Shown piece by piece: positions 1 to 10,569 of a stretch of 64,000 nucleotides of DNA. Numbering within the stretch: position 1 is the first letter of the stretch; the number at the start of each line of letters is the position of its first letter. The translations under genes were made by a program, and so were the position numbers. Under the pieces are notes generated by a model. The model made no database searches and was not told the origin of the DNA. It saw only the letters and a list, made by a program, of their open reading frames with translations. Location: positions 22,656,975 to 22,720,974 of the forward strand of contig JALGQZ010000011.1 of the NCBI GenBank assembly GCA_023105745.1, written 5' to 3'. The stretch comes from Austropuccinia psidii (Eukaryota > Basidiomycota > Pucciniomycetes > Pucciniales > Sphaerophragmiaceae).

Positions 1-623
1 ATTACCTTCTCAATTTATGGAAATTATTTGAATTCAACCTCTTCACCTTATTTGGGGACCCAAATGAAGTCAGAAAAGCTGAATCAGAATTGGATTCTTT
101 AAGAATGAAAGAAGGTGGGCATGTATCTTTATACATTTCCTATTTAAGAAGTCTTGTCTCAAGCATTGGAGATTGGGGTGAAAGAGCTCTTATCCATCAT
201 TTCAGGAAGGGGTTGCCATCCAGGATTTTGGATCAATTGGCCTCCCATCCTTTGAGAATCGACTCTCTTCAAGACTTAATGGACATTACCTTGGAGCTTG
301 ATACCAGATACCATGAGAGGCAAAATAAAAAGAGTAATCATCAAGAGAAGAAGCCAGAAGCCTCAAAGTCAAATTCTTCTCATCCTCAAAGTTCTTCAAG
401 CTCAAGTCAAAAGAAAAAGAAGAATTTTCAGAAGAGGGACAAGCCCCATTATTCTTTATTGAATAAAGACTTCAAGTTGATGAATTCAAAAAAAGAAAGA
501 AGAATCAAGGAGGGTTTATGTACCTATTGTGGTGGGAAGCATAGTCTTGAGTCCTGTTTCAAAAGGCCTCAAAACAAGCTTACCCAACCATCAGGCAAAT
601 TTCCCAGCCAGGAACAATCCTGA
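1..623 (+). pseudogene. A1 Gag, 5'-truncated by window edge
   Basis: The frame is open from base 3 to the TGA at 621-623; the first internal ATG is at 90. The first part is the helical Retrotrans_gag capsid-like region (FNLFTLFGDP, then RMKEGGHVSLYISYL and LIHHFRKGLP). A Lys/Ser-rich linker follows, then the nucleocapsid knuckle CTYCGGKHSLESC at about 523-561. Its spacing is C-X2-C-X3-H-X4-C, one residue shorter than the usual X4 before His, so nucleic-acid binding may be atypical. In the family this protein forms the retrotransposon particle. No stop interrupts the visible part; it is listed as pseudogene because the element around it is broken. Confidence 0.85.
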
Positions 624-778
624 GTGAAGATTGTGTTGTCTTCAATGGTCTTCACTGCTTTCCATCCAGAGCATAATTGTGCATTCTGAATACTGGTGTC
701 AAAGATTGTCTTAAATTCTTTGTTTTTTCTTCTCTCTCTGATATGTTTGACAGTATTCTCATTGATTCTGGTGCTACT
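624..778 (+). pseudogene. A1 Gag-Pol linker and start of protease
   Basis: After the Gag stop, about 155 bases lead to a decayed protease start. Codons just before the junction read ILIDSGAT, the catalytic D-S-G motif of retropepsins. The frame then hits the G LTR at 779. The matching continuation (NSFIAKQFVHKY) begins at 2994, so the enzyme was cut at its active-site loop. Confidence 0.75.
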
Positions 779-2988
779 GTGGTATACCTATACCAGTTTA
801 GCTTAATGAACCAATATAAAAAAAAAGAAATAAACATCATAATCCAAAGAACCTGATTGTGTAACCTTAAAAACTCATATTCTATAAAAAAACAAACCAA
901 AACAAAACAAGTCAAGTCAGTATTCTACTGATTTAATGAACATTTTAATTCAAGAAAAGAAAAACCCCTTATTTAATTTTTTGGATTCTCATTTTGTGTA
1001 AATTTTTCAACAAAATAATAATAATAATAATAATAATGAAATAAATTATGAGAGCTGTGTTATTGTAGTATTGCATGGGAATTAATTTCTCTTATTGGTG
1101 GAAATTGTACAGTTGTGGTTGGTTTTAATTCAAAATATTTTGTGGAAGCCTTATTTAGTTTCTTTTGTTAAGAAGAGTATTGAGATGAGCTCTGTTTGAA
1201 TTAAAAAAAATTTATTATTATTCTGAGTTAGTTAAGGTATATCTATTTTATTTTGATTTCATTCTATTTTTTGTTATAGAATAGTAGTATTATGGATTAT
1301 TTTAAGTATTCTATTGTGCTGATGATAGTGGAAGGGAATTGCTTTAAATTTTAATGGTGTAAATAATTGAGTTGATTAGTAGTGCTGATTATTATTAGAA
1401 AAAAATATATAATTAAGGATGTATAGTGTAAAGGGTGTCAAGAGTGATGAGTGGAGTGAAGGTATAAAACCTTATCTTGGTGGTAGTAAATTAGCTATGG
1501 GTTTATAAAATGCTTAGTAATCCAGGGGAAATTAAAGAAGAGCTAGTATTCATATGCATATGCATGAAACAGTTTGTGAAAACCCTAAACCCTAACCCTA
1601 TTCCCCCTAAAGAATATAAATAGTTGAACTTTTTTCCTCTCCAGACCTTTTCCCATCTGGAAATTGTAACTTCTACTTATTTTTTCCAAATCCCTTATCT
1701 AAGAGGTTAAATTAGAAAATTGTTTGATAAATTAAGCTTAGTAATTGAGGTTCGTTGTTGACATAGATCAAGAGAACCAATAGTGTGAAAAGATTTTAAT
1801 TCATCCCTCACTAGCAGGCAGACTAGTAATCATAATAATTAGGATCTTGACACTTGAAGCTCAAGAGTAAGGCATCTCTGGAGTTTAGTGATTAAACCTT
1901 AAAAGTAATTTTTAGAGAGTTTTAAAATAAAACCATCACTTTAAAGTAATTTTCTCAGAATTTAAAATAAAACCTGAATTTTTCAAAGTAATTTTACTAC
2001 TTTTAAGCTAAAGTAGAACCCCTTAAATCAGCTCAATTTCATCAAGATACATATACAACTACAATAAAACCCATCAACAACCTCAACTAAATTATTCAAC
2101 ATAATCAACAACATTTTCACATCCCTATTCACCTTAATCACCTATCCATTCAGAAGTTATAAGTAACAATTTTCATATTTTACTGGAAATATATTTCTTT
2201 CAGTAATAACCTATTACCAAATTAATAACTTTACATTAAATTAATACTACTCCTATTCTACAATCAATATTCAAAACCAACAGCTTACCATTGTATAAGA
2301 CCAAAGAATTTGTTGAACTAATAAGCTATAAATTTATTATTTTTTTATAATCTCACAAACATATCACATATTATACTATAGTAGTTGATTTTTTTAGGTT
2401 ATATATATAGCTCAACACCCAGTCCATTTAGCTTATTTTACCTGAATATATTTCAATTTATTTTTCCCTTAAGAATCATATACTGTTATAAGTAATATCA
2501 CGTGCTATTTATTTCTCTCTTATATTGTAACTGTCTGTACTATTTCACTTAAAAAAAACACAAAATATATATATATATAAGGGTTTTGTTTGGATTGTTT
2601 AATAGTAAGAATTGTCTTATTCTTTTTTTATTTATTTGATTTATTATATTTTGTAAAATTATTTCGGTGTAATCCAACCAGATTTTCTGGAAGTTTTAAA
2701 AAGTATTTATTTATTAAGGTTTTAACTAACCATTGTTTTAAGTAGAGCAAAGTCTGATTAGAGATTGTTGAGTCTAATATTTTCTGATCACGCCACTATC
2801 AATAATAAAATTGATTTGGTGAACTCAGTAAAAATAACTTAGCATATTAGGAAGGGCAGTCTAGATTATTCTAGCACACAAGCAGAGCAAGGGTTACAAG
2901 TCCCAAACGGAAATTCAAAACTGTTTTCTTGTAATTTCCCCTTCCAGGTACTGCCTCATTTTATCCCACACACAGAGGAGTTCCCACA
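779..2988 (+). mobile_element. Solo LTR of family G, inserted in the A1 protease
   Basis: The segment starts TGTGGTATACC and ends TTCCCACA, giving TGTGG/CCACA inverted ends. It is flanked by CTACT (774-778) and CTACC (2989-2993), a 5-bp target duplication with one substitution. Removing it rejoins the protease frame of A1. It is 2210 bp, has no Pol coding, and contains a TATA-like box (1613-1623) with a CT-rich stretch after it, so it reads as a solo LTR. Its start and the segment after the TATA box resemble the 3' LTR of element E (59865 on), so the two may belong to one superfamily. Small repeats inside: an AAT microsatellite near 1014-1036 and a degenerate 41-42-bp direct repeat at about 1898-2000. 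Confidence 0.85.
1580..1623 (+). promoter_or_regulatory. Telomere-like CCCTAA repeat next to TATA box in G LTR
   Basis: AACCCTAAACCCTAACCCTA at 1581-1600 is about three CCCTAA/CCCTAAA units. The TATA-like AATATAAATAG lies at 1613-1623, some 13 bases further on, and a CT-rich start region follows. This geometry suits an LTR promoter with an upstream element. Promoter function is inferred from position only. Confidence 0.5.
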
Positions 2989-4361
2989 CTACCAACTCAT
3001 TTATTGCAAAACAATTTGTTCACAAATATTGTTTGACCATTTCAGAACTCCCAGAGAGGATTCCCCTTATTATTTTTGACTCCTCAGAGTCTCCTTCTCT
3101 ATTTCTGACTCACCATACTAAATATATGGTTGATCTCCCTTCCTTCCCAAGCTTTGAATGGGAATTTTTAGTCATTGATACTCCCAAGGGAGAAGACCTC
3201 ATATTGGGCTTTGACTTTCTCAATCATTTTAATCGATCTATTGATTGGAGGAAAGGGCTGATAACCTTTAATGCTGATCATAAGGACTATCATGATCCTT
3301 CAAAATCTTTCAGTAATGACTTTTCTTCTGCCAAATCATGTGCAGCTCTGGTTGGTGATTCTAGAACACCATCATGTCCATCTTCTGTCTGTATTCCTTC
3401 CCTTAATTCCCATCAGTCATTACTATCATCTAGAGATGAAGTCTTCAAAGAGATTCAGGATGTTGGAGAAGATAATTCTGTATCTTCACTCCATCTCTTC
3501 TTTGGGAATATGGACCTTCCTCCTTCATCTTATTTTGACTCCCTGGAGGAGTTGTGGGATGAAGAGGAAGAGCCAGAAGAAATAGAAACCATGATGAAGG
3601 TTGTTCCTTCTGTTTATCATGAGTACTTAGGTGTATTCTCCAAGGTGAAAGCAGAAAAATGTCCTCCTCACCACACCTGTGATCATCATATTGAGCTGGA
3701 GGGGTCTCTACCTCCAGCTGGGGTGATCTACTCTTTATTAAACCAAGAGTCAGATACACTCAGGGCCTACATTTCAGAGAATGTAGAGAAAGCTTTCATC
3801 TGGCCAAGCTCCTCTTCAACAGGAGCACCTGTCCTCTTTGTCAAAAAGATAGATGGTGGCCTCTGTTTGTGTGCTGATTACCCCAAACTCAACGATGTTA
3901 CTAGGAAGAACAAATATCCTGTTCCTCCTATGAATCAGCTTCTTACTGTTCTCAATGGTTCTTCTATCTTCTCCAAGATTGATTTGCATGGTGCATATAA
4001 CTTGCTCAGAATCAAGGAGGGTGATGAACATTTGACATGTTTTAGAACTAAATATGGCAGCTATGAGTATTTGGTTATGCCATTTGAGCTCACCAATGAT
4101 CCTGCCTCTTTCCAAAACCTTCTCAATGATATTTTTTATGATCTTCTTGATATTTATGTTGTGGTTCATTTGGATGACATTATGGTCTTTTCCAAATCTG
4201 AAGAAGAACATGTCACTCATGTGTCCACTGTTATTTACAGACACAAAGCCAATAACCTCTTTGCTAAGGCCTCCAAGTGCCTATGTCATGTTTCTAGTGG
4301 AGAGTATTTGGGTTATTTTGTTTCTTCTGAAGGCCTCAATATGGACCAAGAAAGAGTGTAG
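2989..4361 (+). pseudogene. A1 protease remainder and reverse transcriptase
   Basis: An open frame runs to the TAG at 4359-4361. The first 100 or so residues finish the protease, including the conserved DLILGFDFL segment. An acidic linker (DEEEEPEEIE) follows, then the RT palm: VLFVKKIDGGLCLCADYPKLN, YPVPPMNQLL, FSKIDLHGAYNLLRI, SYEYLVMPFEL and VVVHLDDIMVFS. The polymerase motif is HLDD instead of the usual Y-[LIV]-D-D, and MPFEL replaces MPFGL. Both are signs of decay at sites that are nearly invariant. The internal TTG near 3033 is not a real start. Confidence 0.85.
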
Positions 4362-5155
4362 CAAATTCTCAATTGGCCACCTCCAAGAAACCTCAAGGCT
4401 CTTCAATCATTCCTTGGCTTTGCCAACTTTTACCGCCATTTCATCAAGAATTATTCAAAGAAGATTAGTTAACTCACAAGTTTCCTCAAGAAAGATTCCC
4501 GTTTTCCCCTCAATGAGGAAGCTCTTAGACAGTTTCATCAACTCAAAGAGGCATTCACCATTTCTCCAATCCTTTCTCACTTTGATCCTTTTCTACCCAC
4601 CATTGTAGAGACTGATGCATCAGATTATACCTTGGGTGCTGTACTGAGTCAGATTTCTGACTCAGAAAAGCATCCCATTGCATTTGATAGCTTCAAGCCT
4701 CTCCCAGCCAAGCTCAACTATGAGATTTGGACAAGGAACTCCTTGGAATAGTCTGGGCTCTCAAGCACTGGAGAGATTTTCTCCTTTCACTTTCTTCCTC
4801 TTTTGAAGTTCTCACCAATCATTCCTCACTTCAATATTTTATGTCATAAAAGATTTTCACTTGCCGTCAAGCCCATTGGGCTGAATTTCTCTCTGAATTC
4901 CACTTTTCAATCACCTACCTCCCTGGCTGCTTGGCTACCATTCCAGATGCATTGTCACGTCTGAACAACATTTACCCAGAGAGGGGGGAAGATTTCATCA
5001 GCAAGAATCCAATGAATTATCAAAAAATAATCAAGCAAGATGAAATTCAAGCCTCAAAATTCTCTGCAGTCAAGGTGAAAGGTTTTTCAAATTTGATTTA
5101 ATCAATTTGGAAGGAATTATGGCAAGATTCTCAATATAGAAGTATTCTTCAAGAT
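4362..5155 (+). pseudogene. A1 RT thumb and RNase H, frameshifted
   Basis: Translation across the TAG at 4359-4361 continues with [20 protein letters not shown] and [13 protein letters not shown], the RT connection. After more stops it reaches TIVETDASDYTLGAVLSQIS, the RNase H active-site strand with its first Asp, around 4600-4660. A frameshift near 4735 scrambles the rest. Near 4945-5010 a different frame reads DALSRLNNIYPERGEDFISK, the usual RNase H end and spacer before integrase. No intact enzyme is possible. Confidence 0.7.
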
Positions 5156-6265
5156 TTGGGTAAAGGTAAATCTGTCCAAGATTATTCTCTTGATTACTCT
5201 TCCCAACTTCTTCTGTTCAAAGATTGGGTGGTGGTACCAAATGACCCCACAATTCAACTCAGAATACTTCAAAAAAGGCATGATTCTCCCCTAGCTGGAC
5301 ACCCTGGCCAAGAGAATACTCTCAAACTTGTCAAGCGGGATTTTAACTGGCCTGGCATGACTCAATTTATCAAGGATTATGTATCATCCTGTCAACAGTG
5401 TTCAAGAAACAAAAATATTCACCAAAAGAAGTTTTGACTCCTCAAACCTCTTCCAATTCCAAATGGTCCTTGGATTTGTCTTTCAATGGATTTCATCACT
5501 CAATTGCCACTTTCCAATTCCTTTGACTAAATCCTTGTCATAGTGGACAGATTCTAAAAAATGGCAGTTTTTATTCCAACAATATCTTCAAACACTTCAC
5601 TGGATTTGACTCATTTATTCATCAAGAATATTTTCTCAAAGCATGGCCTTCCTCCAAGCATTGTTAGTGATAGAGGTTCTCTTTTTGTTTCTTCCTTTTG
5701 GACCAATCTTTTTCAGCAGCTCAAGATTTCAAGAGATCTGTCAACTTCCTACCATCCAGAAACTGATGGACAGACAGAGAGGGTAAATCAGATACTAGAG
5801 CAGTACCTTTGGATGTATGTCAGTTATCATCAAGATGATTGGAACACCTGGCTCCCTCTGGTTGAATTTGCCTACAATAACTCTGACCACTCTTCAACAA
5901 AACAATCACCATTTGTCACTGTTTATGGAATAGACTCACATTTTGACTCAGTTCACATTACTAAAGATACTCCTGCTGGAAAGTTATCAACAAAAATCCA
6001 ATCAGTACAGCAAGATGTCAAGAGAGAACTTGAATTTGCCATAAACAGGTTTAAGAGGTATTCAGATAAAAGTAGAGCAAGTACACCCGTTTTCAATCCT
6101 GGTGACATGGTATGGTTTTCTTCCCAGAACATCAAATCAAGTAGACCCACCAAAAAACTATCTGAAAGATGGTTGGGTCCTTTTCCAATCTTGACAAAAG
6201 TCAGCACTCATGCCTACCACCTCAATGGAATTCCATCCACCCAGTCTTCAATATTTCACTCTTAG
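5156..6265 (+). pseudogene. A1 integrase, split by stops
   Basis: The first open part (to 5437) holds the zinc-binding HHCC module: HDSPLAGH and CQQCSRNKN. The core follows with ITQLP near 5500, IVSDRGSLFVSSFW (second catalytic Asp) and HPETDGQTERVNQILEQYL (catalytic Glu). Stops lie at 5435-5437 and around 5527-5556. The C-terminal part (WLGPFPILTKV, HAYHLN) loses frame near 6220. The family enzyme inserts cDNA into chromosomes. Confidence 0.85.
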
Positions 6266-6540
6266 AACCAGTCAAGACATCAACAATCCCAAATAGGCAT
6301 CAAGAGCCTCCTCCTCCAATCATCATTGAAGAAGAAGAGGAATGGGAAGTCTCTCAAATACTTGACTCAAAGCTTAAGCGAGGCAAATTATGGTATTTGG
6401 TGGAATGGAAAGGTTTCAGTCAAGACTCAGAAAGATCCAGTTGGGAACCAACTGAAAACCTCAAGAATTGTCCTGAACTGGTCAAGGATTTCAATTCTTT
6501 ATATCCTGACAAGCCAGGACCCAATTCTTCAAGAGCTTGA
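6169..6540 (+). CDS. A1 integrase tail with chromodomain
   Basis: This frame takes over from the integrase after a frameshift near 6200-6240 and runs to the TGA at 6538-6540. It contains VFNISLLEPVK, an acidic EEEEEWEV strand, LVEWKGFSQD and SSWEPTENL. That is the chromodomain fold seen at the end of chromoviral integrases, with the aromatic cage residues W/Y still present. In chromoviruses this domain is thought to steer integration to heterochromatin. The ORF start is not a real initiation site; it is the last domain of Pol. Confidence 0.85.
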   Translation: MVGSFSNLDKSQHSCLPPQWNSIHPVFNISLLEPVKTSTIPNRHQEPPPPIIIEEEEEWEVSQILDSKLKRGKLWYLVEWKGFSQDSERSSWEPTENLKNCPELVKDFNSLYPDKPGPNSSRA

Positions 6541-6960
6541 TTCTTTATGGTGCTTGGTGGGGAGAGGAATTACAAAAAGTAAGTCCCACTCCTGGTATGC
6601 ACCTTTAGGGGTATTCTACCTTTTCTTGTTGTAAGCCTCATTTTGGCCACTCTGTGAGCACTCTTCAATTTTTGGACACAGATCTTTGGCCTGGCTTTCA
6701 ACATCAATTCCAAAAAATATGGGAATTTTCAGTTGGGAAAATGGACCATTCCCTTTATTAGTTTCTTTCCAAGTCTTTCCAATTACAATTCATTCCTTCA
6801 ACAATTTGATTTCTTTTTATGGCACTGGCAGGAGTGGTAATTACCAAAAGTAAGCTCCTCTCCTGGTGTGCACTTCCTTGAGGGGTCTACAACATTTCAA
6901 AGCATCACCTTGGCCACTTTGTGAGCACCTGGCATCAAATTTCTCTTTCCAGGTCCTTGG
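6541..6960 (+). repeat. A1 post-chromodomain tandem unit with two intron-like segments
   Basis: Two diverged copies of one unit lie after the Pol stop, offset by 271 bases. Each has a TTTATGG(T)GC(T)TGG exon-like start, a donor (GTAAGT at 6579; GTAAGC at 6850), shared blocks such as CTCCTGG and GGCCACT.TGTGAGCAC, and an acceptor (ACACAG ending 6681; TTTCCAG ending 6952). Both putative introns are 103 nt. The same doublet is present in A2 at 53207-53310 and 53508-53608. Splicing is inferred from sequence. Confidence 0.6.
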
Positions 6961-7314
6961 CCAATTTCAAAATCAATTACCAACCTCTGTGATGAATATT
7001 GGAAACTCCTCAAGATTCATTTCTCTTTTTTTTCTTTTCTTATTTTAATTTTCATTCTTTTATCTTTTTTTATCTTAAATTTTCTCTTATCATGTCAAAT
7101 TTCACGTCAAGATTATCATTCATTTTATTCATCATGAAATCTTGAAGCCCATGTCAAAAGAAGATCAAGCAAGTCCCACGTCATATGCCAACATTTTAAT
7201 ATCAGTATCAAATTCATTTTTCTGAAAAGAACTCCTCATTATCCCTCACTCAAAAACCTTTCCAATAGCCTCAACAGGCTCACCTTGTATTGGTGCTCAG
7301 GAGCTCACCATCTC
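6961..7314 (+). other. A1 3' untranslated stretch, no gene seen
   Basis: T-rich sequence (7020-7080) and a Lys-poor noncoding stretch lie between the intron-like doublet and the polypurine tract. The antisense gene found in the equivalent place in A2 is absent here. The last 40 bases (TGGTGCTCAGGAGCTCACCA) closely match the A2 sequence before its 3' LTR. Confidence 0.6.
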
Positions 7315-7328
7315 AAGGTGGGGGGCAG
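7315..7328 (+). other. A1 polypurine tract
   Basis: AAGGTGGGGGGCAG sits directly before the LTR TG at 7329. This is the expected primer site for plus-strand DNA synthesis. Confidence 0.8.
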
Positions 7329-8848
7329 TGTCACAACCATGGAAATCCACCCTCTTGGACCTTAATATGGCATATCCATGCCATATCTAATATATGGCAA
7401 TTTGGCAATATCCATAATCATTGGTCAAACTGGCCATTATCATGTTTTATGGCCTTAATGGTCATTTTATCATCTAGGGTCAACCTGGCCCCTTCAACAT
7501 CATCAAGCCATTCTAGGCTGTCTCTTTGCTTCTGGGAATCTTGGGCATTTTCCATACAACAGGGAAAATACAGCCCAAAAGCCTGTATTTGGCTTTTTAA
7601 GCTTTAAATACAGTTTCAGCACTTTTGCGCATTTGGCTGTATTAAGCCATTTAGGCCATATTTCTCATGTATTATGTGAAATATGCCCAAAAGGCCATAT
7701 CAGGCCTTTTGGGGCTTAACTGCCAGATTTTTGCATTTTGCGCACTTTCCGCAAATACAGTTTTAAATCTGTATTAGCTGTATTTATCCAAAAACCAAAA
7801 AATTCCCAAATCACTCAAAAAACACTTTATCACCTCTGAAGCCTTCCAAAACCCAAATTTTATTTGTATCCTCCTGACATCACCTCAAAAGACCTTTGGC
7901 CCATTTCAACCTCCAATAACTAAAAGTGCCATATATGGTGTTATACCCCATTATGCATCTTTTTTCAGAAGCAATCCAATGGTGGAAATTTCAAATGGGT
8001 ATTTCAACTTTTCAACAGGTCATCAAGGCACACCTTGCAAAGGATTCATCAAGGCTCAAGGGAAAGTGTCATAATCCCAAATACCAATGATGCCATCAAG
8101 CAATCACGGGTTATTCTCACTCACAGTATTCCTCCAAGGGAATTCAGGCTGTTCATTCTCAAGGGATATTCAAGAGGCAGTTTCAAAACAATGTGTCAAG
8201 CTTCAATTCTCCACCAATCCACCTTGGCAACCCAATTCATTCATTACAGTCTTAATTCATCAAGACCTGTATTTTTCATTCATAAACCATGGGAATATCA
8301 TTCAACCCAGTTCATTTCCCAATCTGGCAAGGTATACACTTCATTAAGCTGTCAATACAGCTTCAAGGATTCAATACAGACCAGCTGTCAGCCTGAAGGA
8401 GTTAAGCTCTCAGCGTTTCACATATACCAGCCTCCTTTGACCCTGGGGGGCCTTTCCCCCAGTTAATTGATATATTTTGATTTTATTTTATCTTTATTTA
8501 TCTTATCATTTTTGTTAGGTGAATACTGATATTATCAAGTCAGTCATTTAGCACCTTTTGTCTTTTCTTTCTTTGCCTTTCAATGGATATTTGTTGGTCA
8601 TATCCTTACTAATTCCATTGTTCATTTTGGCAGGTTGAAACAGTGATTAAGGACTTACTTGGTTGGCTCTTCGGCCATTTGGCTTCCCATTTCTCTTATC
8701 GCATCTCATATTTGTACTTGCATTATTCTTAGAGAAATTCAATTCTTTATTTTTATTTTCTTTATTCTTTTGGAGTCTTCCAAGTGAGTTCCCTGATTGC
8801 TGAGTGCCAGGCCACTCTTGTTTTTTCTGTTCAAGAGCCCCTGTGACA
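7329..8848 (+). repeat. A1 3' LTR (1520 bp)
   Basis: It begins TGTCACAACC and ends CTGTGACA, so the ends are a 6-bp inverted repeat TGTCAC/GTGACA. It aligns at both ends with the solo LTR at 32288-33918 and with the A2 LTR at 55979-56713. It holds about nine AATACAG/CTGTATT motifs, TTTGCGCA motifs near 7626 and 7737, and the conserved hairpin at 8443-8462. Sequence after it (GGTAT...) is D-type leader. Confidence 0.9.
8443..8462 (+). promoter_or_regulatory. Conserved LTR stem-loop (A1)
   Basis: CTGGGGG pairs with CCCCCAG around a 6-nt loop, followed by TTAATT and preceded by a CATATACC motif. The same stem with a compensating base pair is found at 33537-33555 and 56327-56345. Role unknown; it could be an RNA structure in the R region or a 3'-end signal. 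Confidence 0.55.
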
Positions 8849-8879
8849 GGTATATGAAAATACCTCTAAGGCTCACAAT

Positions 8880-9512
8880 TCCAGAGTTTCCCCCAATTCC
8901 CCAGGTTCTGTACCAACAACCTTTGACGTGAACACTGAGCCTGAAATTATTCAAGGTAATATTTCAAGGTTAGAACCACTTTCAAGTGGAATCCATAGAG
9001 ATATATCAGTCCCACTAAAAAACTGCTACAGAGAATCCAAGGAGGAAAATTTCTGAATATGTTGAAGCCTTTCGCAGGGGGCCATGAACTCTTACTTACA
9101 CATCAAAGGTTTTCTGTGTAAGGAGAAGAAAATAGAACTCTTACAAGGATAGAGTCTATTTTCTTTCAAAGACAAGGTCAATACAATGAAGGCTTGGTTG
9201 GAGAACCAAATTCTTGTACCCATAGACCAAAAGAAGGAGCAGGAAAAGTTGCCAGATTTGGAGAAAGAAGGCCCAGTTGTGTCAACTAGCTCCATAACAG
9301 TCCAAAGACAAGTCCAAAGGAGCTCACAATAAACAGAGAGGTCCCAAGAACAATCAAGGCAAAGGCAATTGGGACAGACCTTTTTTACAAGGGTACAGGA
9401 TTCCCAAATTGGAACTTTCTGACATGGAAAGTGTTTCCATTATGGCCAGAACCTTCATGGAGCTTACAGCCAAAGAACAGGAAAAGATCAACAGGACCTT
9501 TCCATGCAAATG
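8880..9512 (+). pseudogene. D2 pre-Gag leader with two overlapping frames
   Basis: It corresponds to 36049-36705 of D1. One frame reads KPFAGGHELLLTHQ; the overlapping frame reads HIKGFLC and later WLENQILVPIDQKKEQEK and IPKLELSDMESVSIMARTFM. Both frames now contain stops. It is the third copy in the window of the overlapping-frame arrangement described for B1 and D1. Confidence 0.65.
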
Positions 9513-9764
9513 ATGAATGAAATTAGATATATTCAATCCATTTTTTATGTTAAATTCAATGATTTTTTTGATATAACTAAATAAATTAACATAAAATATC
9601 AATGACAGAACCTTCACTGAATGGTGAAAAGTACTAAATGCAAGGCTTCAATCAGTTTCCAACACATGTGACATAATTGAGAGTAAATCTCAGGTGAAAA
9701 ATGATGAATTGGATAATCTTTCAATGATAGCAATTAACAGCTCACAAACTTTAAATAACATGTT

Positions 9765-10569
9765 TTGGATATAGCTCATCACACTAATCTCTTTGCCACA
9801 CATTTACAGAGAAGTTATAATGAAAGACAGAAATTAAAGGAATACAAAATTGCACAAGTGACCCAAATTCACAAGAATTATGATCCTGAGTCACATATGC
9901 CAAGTCATTCCTCAGGTTTAACAGAAGGAAAACTATCATTGAAAGTAATTCTGACCCCTTTTATGGGAAAAATGAAATCTCTGCAAGAGATATTCCCAAA
10001 ATAGAAGAATTGCCAACATGATCTGGTGAAGGGGAATTCAACCATATTGTTCTCATTAGAACAATTGGTATGTTGGAAGAATATTTTAATATACGTGATG
10101 AAATGATAGTGGGAAAATTCAACTCGTTTTTTACCAGAATTTCAAATAGATGGTATTACAAGATGAGACAAGAACATGGAAGACATGATTGGATTTGGTG
10201 GAATCTAGAATAATTTCCAAGTGGGCCAACAATTCCTGGAGATTCAAAAGGGAAAAATCTTTTGAAAGTTCCATTTTCAACTCAGACAAAGAGAAACCAC
10301 TTACTTGGTTTCTCAAACAAAAATACAGATTATCTACTTTCCACCCAGATATTTCTGACTCCATGATTGATATGAAAATATTATCAAGATTTGGAGGAGA
10401 TCTAGAAAATGCTATCAAGTGCAGATTTGTAGAGCCTTGTTCAATGGTGGATTATATGAATGCTATGGAAGATATCCTTTCTAGAACAAGAATTGGTAAA
10501 GCCTGGACTAGAAGTCCTATAGAGTCCAAGATTGTTCCAAACACTTCTAGGGAGTATAGAAGACCTTAA
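9765..10569 (+). pseudogene. D2 Gag
   Basis: Two main open pieces (9765-10004 and 10189-10569) plus a linking frame cover the Gag core. Recognisable blocks are HTNLFATHLQRSYNERQKLKE, KIAQVTQIHKNYDPESHMP, EGEFNHIVLIRTIGMLEE and MKILSRFGGDLENAIKCRF, each with a clear counterpart in D1. Frameshifts lie near 10004 and 10200. It would have formed the particle capsid. Confidence 0.8.

Larger units (their letters stand above)
1..8848 (+). mobile_element. A1: Ty3/gypsy chromodomain retrotransposon, 5' end outside the window
   Basis: Order on the plus strand is Gag with zinc knuckle, aspartic protease, reverse transcriptase, RNase H, integrase, chromodomain, polypurine tract and 3' LTR, which is the Ty3/gypsy (Metaviridae) order. 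The 5' LTR and start of Gag lie before base 1. The protease is split by a 2.2-kb G-family LTR (779-2988), and Pol carries frameshifts and stops, so this copy cannot make full Pol. The LTR closes with GTGACA at 8848; sequence after it belongs to a different, D-type element (D2), so A1 probably inserted into D2. The integrase and chromodomain are close relatives of those in A2 (51169-56713). Confidence 0.9.

Noticed and set aside
3445..4244. Long minus-strand ORFs opposite the A1 reverse transcriptase
   Set aside because: They mirror the RT frame, match no family, and are explained by codon bias of the sense frame.
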